Part shown: one piece after another, positions 35,651-45,073 of the stretch | Numbering within the stretch: position 1 is the first letter of the stretch | How the letters are laid out: the number at the start of each line of letters is the position of its first letter | Assembly (NCBI RefSeq): GCF_003435815.1 | Contig: NZ_QTUV01000005.1 | Coordinates: 2,501 to 66,500, forward strand | Source: Dorea sp. AM10-31 | Lineage (GTDB): Bacteria > Bacillota > Clostridia > Lachnospirales > Lachnospiraceae | Reading direction: 5' to 3' | Length of the DNA stretch: 64,000 nucleotides | The notes under the pieces: generated by a model | What the model was told of the DNA's origin: nothing | Database searches by the model: none | What the model saw: only the letters and a program-made list of their open reading frames with translations | Program-made: the position numbers and the translations under genes

Positions 35651-36821
35651 CGAACGTGTTCTGGATAATATACCTGTTGGAGCTCTTGGAATCATTGCCC
35701 TTGACGGATGTCAGGAGATGGGAAAAAGAGTTAATGACTACATCGTAAACTGGCGTCGTGAAGACAGCCACGAATTTAAAAATGATGTAGTATTCAAGGG
35801 TTATGAAAGAGACAATTACCTGATTGATGCAAAGGTTCCGCGTTTTGGTTCCGGAGAAGCCAAAGGTATTATTGGTGAATCTGTCCGCGGTAAAGACCTG
35901 TATCTAATGGTTGATGTATGCAATTATAACCTGACTTATTCCCTGAGTGGACATACAAACCATATGTCTCCGGATGATCATTTCCAGAATCTGAAACGTG
36001 TCATCGCAGCCGTTGGCGGAAAAGGTCGTCGTATCAACGTGATCATGCCATTCCTTTATGAGAGCCGCCAGCACAAGAGAAGCGGACGCGAGTCTCTGGA
36101 CTGTGCACTTGCTCTGCAGGAGTTAGTACGCATGGGTGTAGACAACATCATTACTTTTGATGCACATGATCCGCGTGTACAGAATGCAATCCCGCTCAGT
36201 GGATTTGAAACCGTTCGTCCTACCTATCAATTTGTAAAAGGACTTTTACGCAAATATAAAGATCTCCAGATCGACAGCGAACATATGATGGCGATCAGCC
36301 CGGATGAAGGTGCTACCGGTCGTGCTGTTTACCTTGCCAACGTATTGAATCTGGATATGGGTATGTTCTACAAGAGACGTGATTATACAAAAGTCGTAGA
36401 TGGACGCAACCCGATCGTTGCACATGAGTTCCTTGGTTCTTCTGTTGAAGGAAAAGATGTAATCATCTTAGATGATATGATTTCTTCCGGTGACAGTATC
36501 TTAGATGTTGCCAGACAGTTAAAACGCCGCAAAGCAAAACGTATCTTTGCCGCTGCAACATTCGGACTGTTCACAAACGGACTGGACAAATTCGACCAGG
36601 CATACGAAGAAGGTACTATTGATGGTATCCTGACAACAAATCTGATCTATCAGACACCTGAACTTCTTGAGCGCCCTTACTATATCAACTGTGATATGAG
36701 TAAATATATCGCACTCTTGATCGACACACTGAACCATGACGGTTCTGTCAGCAGCATTCTTTCCCCGAACGAAAGAATCCAGCACGTTGTCGAGAAATAT
36801 AAAAGAGGAGAAGAGATTTAA
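35637..36821 (+). CDS. Ribose-phosphate pyrophosphokinase (divergent long form)
   Basis: 394 residues, longer than the usual about 315. It has two PRT-type folds, with DAHDPRVQNAI in the first half and the PRPP loop VIILDDMISSGDSIL (about 278-292) in the second. It should make PRPP from ribose 5-phosphate and ATP. The N-terminus and several loops differ from canonical Prs, so a paralogous role is possible. AGGAGG lies inside the end of the preceding gene, indicating coupling. Confidence 0.85.
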   Translation: MLRRNERVLDNIPVGALGIIALDGCQEMGKRVNDYIVNWRREDSHEFKNDVVFKGYERDNYLIDAKVPRFGSGEAKGIIGESVRGKDLYLMVDVCNYNLTYSLSGHTNHMSPDDHFQNLKRVIAAVGGKGRRINVIMPFLYESRQHKRSGRESLDCALALQELVRMGVDNIITFDAHDPRVQNAIPLSGFETVRPTYQFVKGLLRKYKDLQIDSEHMMAISPDEGATGRAVYLANVLNLDMGMFYKRRDYTKVVDGRNPIVAHEFLGSSVEGKDVIILDDMISSGDSILDVARQLKRRKAKRIFAAATFGLFTNGLDKFDQAYEEGTIDGILTTNLIYQTPELLERPYYINCDMSKYIALLIDTLNHDGSVSSILSPNERIQHVVEKYKRGEEI

Positions 36822-36854
36822 ATCGTCTCTTCTCACATTTAGAATCATATAGCC

Positions 36855-36948
36855 AAAAAGAGCTTCCACGCAGTTTTTAAGTATCCTTCTCTAACCCCGA
36901 GATAACATACTTCTTCGATTTGTTTATATCTGCTTGGAAGCTCTTTTT
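36855..36948. terminator. Large bidirectional terminator between convergent genes
   Basis: AAAAAGAGCTTCCA and GCAG at the left pair with CTGC and TGGAAGCTCTTTTT at the right across an about 56 nt interior. The T-run on each strand serves both the PRPP-synthetase-like gene and the ATPase gene. Confidence 0.75.
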
Positions 36949-36955
36949 TATGGCA

Positions 36956-38497
36956 TCATACATTTTCCTTATTATACGGAATATGCATTTTCTTAAGCAG
37001 TTCTTCTTCCCGTTTCTGACACGTAAAGATCAACACCTGTTTTTTATTTTCTGCAAGCCACTGTAATGTATTTGCCAGACGTTTCTCATCATAAAATCCA
37101 AATGTATCATCCAGAATCAGTGGAAATTCTTCTTCATAGAGAAATTCTGCGGCTGCAATACGAAGTGCAAGATAGATCTGTTCCGCTGTTCCACGGCTCA
37201 CCTGTTCTATCCGGATTTTCCTGTCCTCTGTAATGAGATAAATTCGCGTGTCTTCGTCTACAAAAAGCCGCTCGTATTTTCCACCTGTAAATGCACAGAC
37301 AATCTCAGATACTCTGCCATTTAACAACTTGTCCGTCTGCTCGCGCAGTCTTCCCGACAAAGCTTCCAGTTGTTCATACGCCATCGTAACCGCTTCTCTC
37401 GTCTGCTGTAATCTCTCAATAACATCATCTGTCAAATCTAGTTCTTCCAGCTGTTCTTTCAGATTCTCATATTGTGTCTGTTTCTCTTTCAATTCTGCTT
37501 CTATGCGGTTCTGTTCCCAGAGCAGTTTCTCTCTGGATGCTTTTTCTTCTTCCGGTCGGATCTTTTCAAGTAGAATCTCCGACTCTGTTTTTTCCTTACG
37601 TTTACTTACTTTCATCCGATTCCAGATATAAATTAGGCAGCACAGGAAAATGATGATCGCCATCAGATAATTCCACGGTTTTGACACAATAAATAATGGG
37701 GAAATAATCAAAAGAACAAATACGATCAGCTCCATCGGATGAATCCGCCATTTGGAAACTTCTTCTGTATAAGCCAGACTGTCTTTTTTATTTTTCTGTT
37801 TTCCCATCTCCCGGAGTGCCAGTTCTTCACTGATGCGGTTCTTCTCTTCGATGTACTTATGGATATCTGTCCATACATAGGATGCTTCCTGCTCCGTAAT
37901 TTCCTGCTTTTTCTGTCGTTCTTCCAGTCTTATTTTTATCCGGCGTTCTATGTCCTTTTTTCGTTCCTTCAAGCGGGCAAATGCCGCCCCCAGATCGATA
38001 TCTCCCTTATCCTGCGCACAAGCATTGGTTGCATAATTGCGAAGTTCTGTTCCAAGTGAAGCATCCGGTGTTACTTTCAATTGCCCACAGGATATTGTAT
38101 TCTCGTATCCTGAAGCAGTCAGCCCATCGAGTAGCATTTCCAGATCTCCATTTTCTACCGAAAATTCTTCTCCGTCTTCCTCACAGAACAATTCTGCCTT
38201 TCTCCCTGTTTTTTCAAATGATCTCTGTAGGCAGAATGTCTTGCCTCCCGCTTCAAATCGCAACACACCTGCATAGTAATTAGGATTTTCCCACGGTTCA
38301 TACAGATGGCTTTCATCAGTTGCTGAAGCACGTCCACGTTTTCGCTCCATCCCAAATAACATCCCTTTCAGGAATGTGTGAATCGTTGATTTACCTGCTT
38401 CATTTTCTCCATAAAACAGTTGTATGCCGTCATTTACAGTAATTCTGCGATCTGCAAAACGCCCGAAATTCTTCATCCAGATCTCTCGTATACGCAT
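36956..38497 (-). CDS. Small SbcC/YhaN-like ATPase with membrane segments in its coiled coil
   Basis: 513 residues, about half the length of SbcC. Walker A is GENEAGKST near residue 31; the C-terminal half has an ABC-type signature region (SRGTAEQIYLALRIA) and Walker B LILDDTFGFYD. Two membrane helices (about 253-271 and 275-293) interrupt the coiled coil, as described for the YhaN group, so it is probably membrane-tethered. It begins 2 nt after its nuclease partner. SbcCD-type complexes process hairpins and DNA ends; activity here is inferred. Confidence 0.8.
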   Translation of the reverse strand: MRIREIWMKNFGRFADRRITVNDGIQLFYGENEAGKSTIHTFLKGMLFGMERKRGRASATDESHLYEPWENPNYYAGVLRFEAGGKTFCLQRSFEKTGRKAELFCEEDGEEFSVENGDLEMLLDGLTASGYENTISCGQLKVTPDASLGTELRNYATNACAQDKGDIDLGAAFARLKERKKDIERRIKIRLEERQKKQEITEQEASYVWTDIHKYIEEKNRISEELALREMGKQKNKKDSLAYTEEVSKWRIHPMELIVFVLLIISPLFIVSKPWNYLMAIIIFLCCLIYIWNRMKVSKRKEKTESEILLEKIRPEEEKASREKLLWEQNRIEAELKEKQTQYENLKEQLEELDLTDDVIERLQQTREAVTMAYEQLEALSGRLREQTDKLLNGRVSEIVCAFTGGKYERLFVDEDTRIYLITEDRKIRIEQVSRGTAEQIYLALRIAAAEFLYEEEFPLILDDTFGFYDEKRLANTLQWLAENKKQVLIFTCQKREEELLKKMHIPYNKENV

Positions 38498-38499
38498 AA

Positions 38500-39600
38500 C
38501 TAACCCCTTCTTGTATCCATCAGCGCCTGTACTCCCTCACAAAGCGCACGATACTGTATGCTTTCCTGTGGATATTCTGATAATTCTTCGATAAATGCCC
38601 CCAGGATATCTTCTTTATGCTGTTTCATAAGCTGCCCAAAATCATATGCCGGCGTTGTCCGATCAGCGATTTCCAGTATATTCCATCCATGTTCATTTCC
38701 AAACACCGGATGACCGTATAAGCTGTCACCGTGAGAAAATCTCCGAACCGTCTCAAACATAATATCAGGATCCCTGAAGCCGGTCAGTATAAATTTATAA
38801 AAATGCTGTTCTCCCTGTTCGCGGATACATGCTTCTATTCGTTCCTGCAGCTCCTGATCGGTAAACTGCGGTGTCACTGTGATTTTCTCATGGATGTAAC
38901 GTCTGACACTTGCCGGTACAAAACGTATCCTGCAGCCTTCATCTGTTATTTCACCTCTGATAAAACCATGCTTTCCGGTATCATTCTTATCGATTGGTTC
39001 CAGCGCACCACTGTATGCCGCTTTCCCATCTATCACAGTCTGTGGCTTATGAACATGTCCGAGTGCCACATAATCATAATCTACGCGCCGCAGATCCTCT
39101 CTGTTAAATGGAACATGTGTCTCATCTCCTCCATGCAGCAGCAAAATTTCGTATTTTTGTCTTCCCTTTTTCAACTGGCTGATATCCAGACGTTCTCTTA
39201 TCTCCCGCGAATGGTAACTAAACCCACAGACAGATGTACTGATCTCCGAAAGTTCGATACACTGCGGCTCATCTGCCGATATCATATGCACATGTTTCTG
39301 CCAGTGAAATGTACGGTAATAAGAATCTTTTTTTATGTAATCGTGGTTTCCTGCGACCAGAACCACCTGTGTTTTTGTCAATTTTCCAAACAGGTAACTG
39401 ACCTCTTTTAATTCACGAAGCAGCGGTTGTCTGTGAAACAGATCTCCCGCAATCAGTAAAAGATCTATCTTCTCCCGTTCACATGTCTCGATCACATTGC
39501 GGAAGCTATTCCAGATCTCCTTTTTTCTTTTCTCTGCGAGTCCGTTTGGCAGGTCTGGACTTGCCCCTAAATGTATGTCCGCGAGGTGCAGAAACTTCAT
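38500..39600 (-). CDS. SbcD/YhaO-like metallophosphatase nuclease
   Basis: 366 residues. Mre11/SbcD phosphoesterase motifs are in order: LHLADIHLG, AGDLFH, VAGNHDY, LLLHGGDE and LGHVHKP. A C-terminal capping region follows. With the adjacent ATPase it should form a DNA end/hairpin nuclease. Its first 95 nt overlap the 3' end of the histidine-kinase gene in another frame, so the region is dual-coding if both reads are right. The start MKFLHLADIHLG is typical and firm. Confidence 0.85.
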   Translation of the reverse strand: MKFLHLADIHLGASPDLPNGLAEKRKKEIWNSFRNVIETCEREKIDLLLIAGDLFHRQPLLRELKEVSYLFGKLTKTQVVLVAGNHDYIKKDSYYRTFHWQKHVHMISADEPQCIELSEISTSVCGFSYHSREIRERLDISQLKKGRQKYEILLLHGGDETHVPFNREDLRRVDYDYVALGHVHKPQTVIDGKAAYSGALEPIDKNDTGKHGFIRGEITDEGCRIRFVPASVRRYIHEKITVTPQFTDQELQERIEACIREQGEQHFYKFILTGFRDPDIMFETVRRFSHGDSLYGHPVFGNEHGWNILEIADRTTPAYDFGQLMKQHKEDILGAFIEELSEYPQESIQYRALCEGVQALMDTRRG

Positions 39601-40744
39601 CTTCTTCTCCTTCCTCCTGCTCCTTCTTTGAAGGCAGTGTTACAATAAATTCTGTCTTCTGATCGTTGCTCTTCGCACGTACATGCCCACCGTGCAGTTC
39701 TACGATTTCCTTCGCGATCGCAAGTCCCAGTCCGGCTCCACCGGTACCGCTGGATCTCGAACCGTCCACACGGTAAAATTTCTCAAAAATTGTCTGCAAC
39801 ATTGTTCCCGGAATCTTATCCCCTTCATTGCTGAATACAATCTCTACGTCATCTTCTTTTTTCTGTGCACAGATCTGGATCTTCGTTCCGGCATAGCAGT
39901 ATGCAATTGCATTTCTTAAAATATTATCAAAAACTCTGGCAAGCTTATCCGGATCTCCGGTCACTTCCAGATTTTCTTCCACTTCCACTTCACAACACAG
40001 GTTCTTGTCCTGCAGTACGCCGTACAGTTCGTCCGCAATCTGCTCCAGCATCAGAGATAAATTAATCTCAACCGGTTCCAACTCTATGTCCTGCAGATTA
40101 TAGCGGGTAATATCAAAAAATTCATTGATCAGATCGCCAAGCCGCAGAGATTTCTCTAATGCGATGTGAATGTACTTTTCCCGTTCTTCATCTGACATGT
40201 CCGGATGGCTGTCCAGCATCGTAAGATAAGCTACGATGGACGTCAGCGGTGTCTTCAGATCATGTGCAAGGAAAAGCACCAGATCATTTTTCCGTTTCTC
40301 GCCTTCTTCCGATTCCAGTTCCTGTCTCTTAATCGTTGCCTTGATCTCATTGAGACGGATCTCAATTGGCTTGAGCTCCGTGATCAGATGCACCGGTTCG
40401 TTGGAGTCTGATACAATATTTTCGATTCCGTCTCCCACCTGATCCAGATATTTTGTCATCTTTGAGAGCGCAATATAGAAAAAGAGCGCAAATAAAAGCA
40501 GGAAACCGACAACCATGAAAAAGGTTTTATTGTCTCCGATCAATTTCCAGTATAAATGAATCGCTGTCGATTCATCAATATTCAGGTCTTTCAGATATTT
40601 AATGAAAAACTTGCTGAATTTGTCATTATACGGTCCATCGATAATATAGCGCAGAATAAATCCACCTACCAGCACGGTCAGTGCCGTTACCAATACCGTC
40701 TGCAATAATATACTGAATTTGAGTTTCCGATAATTATTCTTCAA
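39506..40744 (-). CDS. Sensor histidine kinase, VanS-like
   Basis: 412 residues with a TTG start overlapping the response-regulator stop by 11 nt. Two membrane helices (about 11-30 and 75-93) flank a short extracellular loop; then come an HAMP-like region, the phosphoacceptor box FLAHDLKTPLTS, and ATPase boxes NAIAYC and GGAGLGLAI. The C-terminal 30 basic residues (RGHTFRGKSRPAKRTRREKKK) overlap the nuclease gene. It forms a two-component system with the gene upstream. No van resistance genes are nearby. Confidence 0.88.
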   Translation of the reverse strand: MKNNYRKLKFSILLQTVLVTALTVLVGGFILRYIIDGPYNDKFSKFFIKYLKDLNIDESTAIHLYWKLIGDNKTFFMVVGFLLLFALFFYIALSKMTKYLDQVGDGIENIVSDSNEPVHLITELKPIEIRLNEIKATIKRQELESEEGEKRKNDLVLFLAHDLKTPLTSIVAYLTMLDSHPDMSDEEREKYIHIALEKSLRLGDLINEFFDITRYNLQDIELEPVEINLSLMLEQIADELYGVLQDKNLCCEVEVEENLEVTGDPDKLARVFDNILRNAIAYCYAGTKIQICAQKKEDDVEIVFSNEGDKIPGTMLQTIFEKFYRVDGSRSSGTGGAGLGLAIAKEIVELHGGHVRAKSNDQKTEFIVTLPSKKEQEEGEEDEVSAPRGHTFRGKSRPAKRTRREKKKGDLE

Positions 40745-41423
40745 CTTTATATCCCACTCCCCATACGGTCTTTATGAAATCAGATTTGCCGGTCGGTATG
40801 TTCATCTTCTCCCGCAAATGACGAATATGCACCATCACCGTGTTATTGCTGTTCTTATAGTAAGTCTCGTGCCATACTTTCTCGAATAATTCTTCTGAGC
40901 TTATGACTTTGCCTTTGTTCTCACAGAGCAGCCAGAGAATATCAAACTCAATCGGTGTCAATGTCAGCGGAACTTCATTGTAAACACATTCATGAGACTT
41001 TCGGTTTAATAAAAGTCCGGCAAAATCAATGATATCTCCGGTGTCTTTACTGCCTTCATTGTACTGCGTATAACGTCTGAGCTGTGCCTTGACTCTTGCA
41101 ACAAGCTCCAGCGGATTGAACGGCTTCGGAATATAATCATCTGCCCCCAGTGTAAGCCCTGTGATCTTATCCATATATTCCGTCTTTGCAGTCAACATAA
41201 TTACCGGAAATGTGTATTTCTCCCGTATCTGTTTTAAAATCTGGAAACCATCCACATCCGGTAGCATAATATCCAGAATTGCAAGATCAATCTTCGTGCT
41301 GTTAATGCAGTCCAGTGCCTCCTGCCCTGTATAAAACTTCAAAACCTGATACTGATCATTCTGTAAATACAGTTCAATTACATCTGCAATCTCTTTCTCA
41401 TCATCCACTACTAATATATTCAT
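40734..41423 (-). CDS. OmpR/VanR-like response regulator
   Basis: 229 residues from the ATG at 41423 (AGGAGGG 7 nt upstream). The receiver domain has acidic residues DDE, the phosphorylated Asp in LAILDIMLPD and the KP loop (IPKPF); a winged-helix DNA-binding domain of OmpR type follows (ending VWGVGYKVEE). Only 70 nt separate it from asnS and REP copy G fills half of that, so its promoter must overlap the repeat or lie upstream. Confidence 0.92.
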   Translation of the reverse strand: MNILVVDDEKEIADVIELYLQNDQYQVLKFYTGQEALDCINSTKIDLAILDIMLPDVDGFQILKQIREKYTFPVIMLTAKTEYMDKITGLTLGADDYIPKPFNPLELVARVKAQLRRYTQYNEGSKDTGDIIDFAGLLLNRKSHECVYNEVPLTLTPIEFDILWLLCENKGKVISSEELFEKVWHETYYKNSNNTVMVHIRHLREKMNIPTGKSDFIKTVWGVGYKVEE

Positions 41424-41443
41424 ACAATCCCTCCTGAAAACCA

Positions 41444-41477
41444 GGGGACGGGGCATTTCTCAAAAAGCCCCGTCCCC
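41444..41477. repeat. REP palindrome copy G (diverged)
   Basis: 34 nt with intact 11 bp arms (GGGGACGGGGC / GCCCCGTCCCC) but a diverged centre that no longer pairs fully. It ends 16 nt from the asnS stop codon. Confidence 0.82.
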
Positions 41478-41493
41478 AATTAGTAATTAAATC

Positions 41494-42885
41494 TTACAGT
41501 TCGCAGTTATTGACTGTTCTTGGGAATGGAATCACGTCACGGATATTTCCCATACCTGTCAGATACATCACGCATCTCTCAAACCCCAGACCGAATCCTG
41601 CATGTCTGGTAGAGCCATATTTTCTAAGATCCAGATAAAACTTGTAGTCTTCTTCCTTAAGTCCCATCTCGTTCATACGTGCAAGCAGCTTGTCGTAATC
41701 ATCCTCTCTCTGGCTTCCTCCGATGATCTCACCGATTCCCGGAACCAGACAGTCTACAGCGGCTACCGTCTTATTATCATCATTCATCTTCATGTAGAAT
41801 GCTTTGATTTCCTTCGGATAATCGGTTACGAATACCGGACGTTTGTAGATCTCTTCTGTCAGATAACGCTCATGCTCTGTCTGAAGATCTGCGCCCCAGG
41901 ATACTTTATATTCAAACTTATCATTGTGTTTCTCCAGGATCTCAATTGCTTCTGTATAAGTCACTCTTGCGAAATCAGAAGATACGACATTCTGCAGTCT
42001 CTCTAAAAGTCCTTTGTCAACAAATGAATTGAAGAACTTCATCTCTTCCGGGGCATTCTCCAGTACATAATTGATGACATATTTTAACATAGACTCTGCA
42101 AGAATCATGTTATCATCCAGATCTGCAAATGCCATCTCTGGCTCGATCATCCAGAACTCTGCTGCATGTCTTGTTGTATTGGAGTTCTCTGCACGGAAAG
42201 TCGGTCCGAATGTGTAAATATTGCGGAATGCCTGTGCGTATGTCTCACCGTTGAGCTGTCCGCTTACAGTAAGACTTGTCTCCTTGCCGAAGAAATCCTG
42301 TGAATAATCTACCTGCCCGTCTTCTGTCTTCGGTACATTCTCCATATCAAGTGTTGTCACACGGAACATCTCTCCTGCTCCTTCACAGTCACTTCCTGTG
42401 ATCAGTGGTGTATGCACATATACAAATCCTCTCTCCTGAAAGAACTTGTGAATTGCGTAAGCTATCAGTGAACGCACACGGAATACAGCCTGAAATGTAT
42501 TCGTTCTCGGTCTCAGATGCGAAATAGTTCTGAGATACTCAAAGCTGTGGCGCTTCTTCTGAAGCGGATAATCCGGTGCTGATGCACCTTCAACTTCGAT
42601 CGTATCTGCCTGAATCTCAAATGGCTGTTTTGCCTGTGGTGTTGCTACCAGTGTACCGGTTACGATAATTGCCGCACCGACATTCAGTTTGGAGATCTCT
42701 GCGAAATTCTCCATTTTATCATGATATACGATCTGCAGTGGTTCAAAAAATGTTCCGTCATTCACTACAATAAATCCAAATGTCTTTGAATCACGGATGC
42801 TGCGAACCCATCCACCAATCGTGATTGTCTTATCCAGATAGTTTTCTTTGTTCTTGTATAAATCTCTGATTGAAATCAATTCCAT
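41494..42885 (-). CDS. asnS: Asparaginyl-tRNA synthetase
   Basis: 463 residues. An N-terminal OB fold ([23 protein letters not shown]) is followed by the class II catalytic core with [21 protein letters not shown] (motif 2) and [27 protein letters not shown] (motif 3), typical of AsnRS. AAAAGGAG precedes the ATG. Confidence 0.97.
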   Translation of the reverse strand: MELISIRDLYKNKENYLDKTITIGGWVRSIRDSKTFGFIVVNDGTFFEPLQIVYHDKMENFAEISKLNVGAAIIVTGTLVATPQAKQPFEIQADTIEVEGASAPDYPLQKKRHSFEYLRTISHLRPRTNTFQAVFRVRSLIAYAIHKFFQERGFVYVHTPLITGSDCEGAGEMFRVTTLDMENVPKTEDGQVDYSQDFFGKETSLTVSGQLNGETYAQAFRNIYTFGPTFRAENSNTTRHAAEFWMIEPEMAFADLDDNMILAESMLKYVINYVLENAPEEMKFFNSFVDKGLLERLQNVVSSDFARVTYTEAIEILEKHNDKFEYKVSWGADLQTEHERYLTEEIYKRPVFVTDYPKEIKAFYMKMNDDNKTVAAVDCLVPGIGEIIGGSQREDDYDKLLARMNEMGLKEEDYKFYLDLRKYGSTRHAGFGLGFERCVMYLTGMGNIRDVIPFPRTVNNCEL

Positions 42886-42942
42886 GCTAATTTAACTCCT
42901 TTTCCTGTACAGCGACAAAAATAGCCGCAATATGCTCTTGGT

Positions 42943-42971
42943 ATTATAACATATTGCGACCCGTTTTTAAA
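42943..42971 (-). promoter_or_regulatory. Promoter of asnS with flanking inverted repeat
   Basis: TTTAAA (42971-42966), 17 nt, TATAAT (42948-42943) on the minus strand. GCAATATG and CATATTGC arms flank the -10 and the expected transcript start. Confidence 0.5.
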
Positions 42972-42983
42972 GTCTCATACCTA

Positions 42984-43835
42984 TTAAATCCTGTGTAGAT
43001 TCTTAAGTGAAATGTCCAGGATCGGTGCGGAATGTGTCAGTGCACCGCTGGAAATATAATCCACTCCGACATCTGTCATTCTCTGGATATTTTCCAGTGT
43101 TACATTGCCGGAACATTCTGTCTCGGCTCTGCCGTCAATATATGCAACTGCTTCTTTCATCTGCTCCGGTGTCATATTGTCCAGCATGATAATATCTGCC
43201 CCTGCTGCCACCGCTTCTTTAACCATGTCAAGCGTCTCAACTTCTATCTCGATCTTGCGTACAAACGGCGCATATGCTTTTGCCATCTGTATCGCTTTTG
43301 TCACACTTCCGGCTGCTCCGATATGGTTATCTTTCAAAAGCACACCATCGGACAGATTATACCGGTGATTATATCCACCGCCTGTGCGGACTGCATATTT
43401 CTCAAAAATACGCATATTCGGCGTTGTTTTTCTTGTATCCAGAAGCTTGATCTTACTTCCTTTCAGATAACCCGCCACCGTATGTGTATACGTTGCGATT
43501 CCACTCATTCTCTGTAAATAATTAAGCGCCACACGCTCTCCGGATAACAGTACGCGGATATCTCCTCTTACTTTTCCCATCAGCTGTCCTTTTTTCACTT
43601 CATCTCCGTCTTTGCAGGAAAAAGTCACTTCTGTATCTGCATCCAGCAGTTCAAATACCCGTTTGAAAACATCCAGTCCTGCGATCACGCCATCCTGCTT
43701 GCAGATCAGTTCCACTTCTCCGTCTACCGCCTCCGGCATCACCGCATTCGTGCTGACATCTTCGCTTGATATATCTTCTTTTAACGCCTCCAGTATCAGA
43801 TGATCTGCCTGAAGTGTCATTGAAATCTTATTCAT
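42984..43835 (-). CDS. nadC: Nicotinate-nucleotide pyrophosphorylase (quinolinate PRTase)
   Basis: 283 residues from the ATG at 43835, chosen for GTAGGAGG upstream; the longer frame overlaps nadB and is not used. It has the N-terminal alpha/beta domain and the TIM barrel with LLDTRKTTPNMR, VRTGGGYNHRYNLSDGVLLKDNH and MLDNM motifs. It converts quinolinate and PRPP to nicotinate mononucleotide, the last step of the nadA-nadB-nadC operon. Confidence 0.96.
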   Translation of the reverse strand: MNKISMTLQADHLILEALKEDISSEDVSTNAVMPEAVDGEVELICKQDGVIAGLDVFKRVFELLDADTEVTFSCKDGDEVKKGQLMGKVRGDIRVLLSGERVALNYLQRMSGIATYTHTVAGYLKGSKIKLLDTRKTTPNMRIFEKYAVRTGGGYNHRYNLSDGVLLKDNHIGAAGSVTKAIQMAKAYAPFVRKIEIEVETLDMVKEAVAAGADIIMLDNMTPEQMKEAVAYIDGRAETECSGNVTLENIQRMTDVGVDYISSGALTHSAPILDISLKNLHRI

Positions 43836-43846
43836 CTTTGTTCCTC

Positions 43847-45037
43847 CTACGCTGTCTCTTTTTCCATCCGTGCATATTCTTCCGTAATGCAATTTGCCGC
43901 ACGCTTCGCAAATACCAGACTTTCCAGCAGTGAATTGCTTGCAAGACGGTTCGCTCCATGTACACCGTTGCAACTTGTCTCTCCTACTGCAAATAAATGC
44001 GCCATCGATGTATGACTGTTCCGGTCTACCCAGATACCGCCCATAAAATAATGCTGCGCCGGAACTACCGGAATACATTCTTTTGTCACATCATAGCCTT
44101 CTTCCAGACAATGCTCATAAATATTGGGAAAATGCTTTAAAATTGTCTCTTCCGGAATGTGTTCCATAGAAAGCCATACATATTTTGTGCCATCCTTTGC
44201 CATCTGCTCCCGGATTGCCTTTGTCACAACGTCCCTCGGCAGCAATTCATTTACAAAACGTTCTTTATCTTTATTATATAATACAGCGCCCTCTCCACGT
44301 ACAGATTCGGAGATCAGGAAACGTCTGCCCGGCTTCTCGGAATATAATGTTGTCGGATGGATCTGCACATAGTCCAGATGCTCCAGACGGATATCATGTT
44401 TCTTCGCAACTTCCAGTGCATCTCCTGTTAAATGCGGGAAATTCGTAGAATGTTCATACAGACCACCGATACCACCGCTTGCAAAAATCGTATAATCCGC
44501 TTCGATCTTTAACTGATCTCCATCCTGCTCTGCCGCATAAATGCCACAGCATTTACCAGCTTCTTCTATAATATCTGTCATTGTTGTATATTCCAGAATC
44601 TCAACATTCACTCTCTTCTTAACCTGAGCAAGCAGTTTGCTCGTAATCTCTTTTCCGGTAATATCTTCATGGAAGAGAATACGCGGTTTGGAATGTGCAC
44701 CTTCTCTTGTATAACAGAACTCGCCGTTCTTCTTCTCAAAATCTACTCCGTAAGATACCAGATCATCAATGATCTCTCTGGAACTGCGGATCATAATGTC
44801 TACGGATTCTTTCCGGTTTTCATAATGTCCGGCTTTCATTGTATCTTCAAAATAACTATCATAGTCTGTCTCATCTCTCATTACACAGATTCCTCCCTGT
44901 GCCAGAAATGAATCACTACTTTCTAAATCTGCCTTTGTCAACATCAGAATCCGCTTATCTTCCGGGAGATTCAACGCATGGAACAGACCGGATACTCCGG
45001 TTCCGACGATAACCACATCCACTTTTCTCTCTTTCAC
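43847..45037 (-). CDS. nadB: L-aspartate oxidase, short form
   Basis: 396 residues with a GTG start after AGGAGGG. It has the FAD dinucleotide loop VVIVGTGVSGL, the SSDSFLAQGGI segment and the HPTTL, GE(T)SCNGVHGANRLASNSLLE signatures of NadB. It lacks the about 130-residue C-terminal helical domain of E. coli and Bacillus NadB. In anaerobes fumarate or another acceptor probably replaces oxygen. It feeds iminoaspartate to NadA. Confidence 0.9.
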   Translation of the reverse strand: MKERKVDVVIVGTGVSGLFHALNLPEDKRILMLTKADLESSDSFLAQGGICVMRDETDYDSYFEDTMKAGHYENRKESVDIMIRSSREIIDDLVSYGVDFEKKNGEFCYTREGAHSKPRILFHEDITGKEITSKLLAQVKKRVNVEILEYTTMTDIIEEAGKCCGIYAAEQDGDQLKIEADYTIFASGGIGGLYEHSTNFPHLTGDALEVAKKHDIRLEHLDYVQIHPTTLYSEKPGRRFLISESVRGEGAVLYNKDKERFVNELLPRDVVTKAIREQMAKDGTKYVWLSMEHIPEETILKHFPNIYEHCLEEGYDVTKECIPVVPAQHYFMGGIWVDRNSHTSMAHLFAVGETSCNGVHGANRLASNSLLESLVFAKRAANCITEEYARMEKETA

Positions 45038-45073
45038 TCTTATCCCTCCTAATTATATAGCAAGAGCAATTTT

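Noticed and set aside
40734..41423. A vancomycin-resistance operon
   Set aside because: The regulator and kinase resemble VanR/VanS, but no vanH, ligase or dipeptidase gene is present in the neighbourhood.
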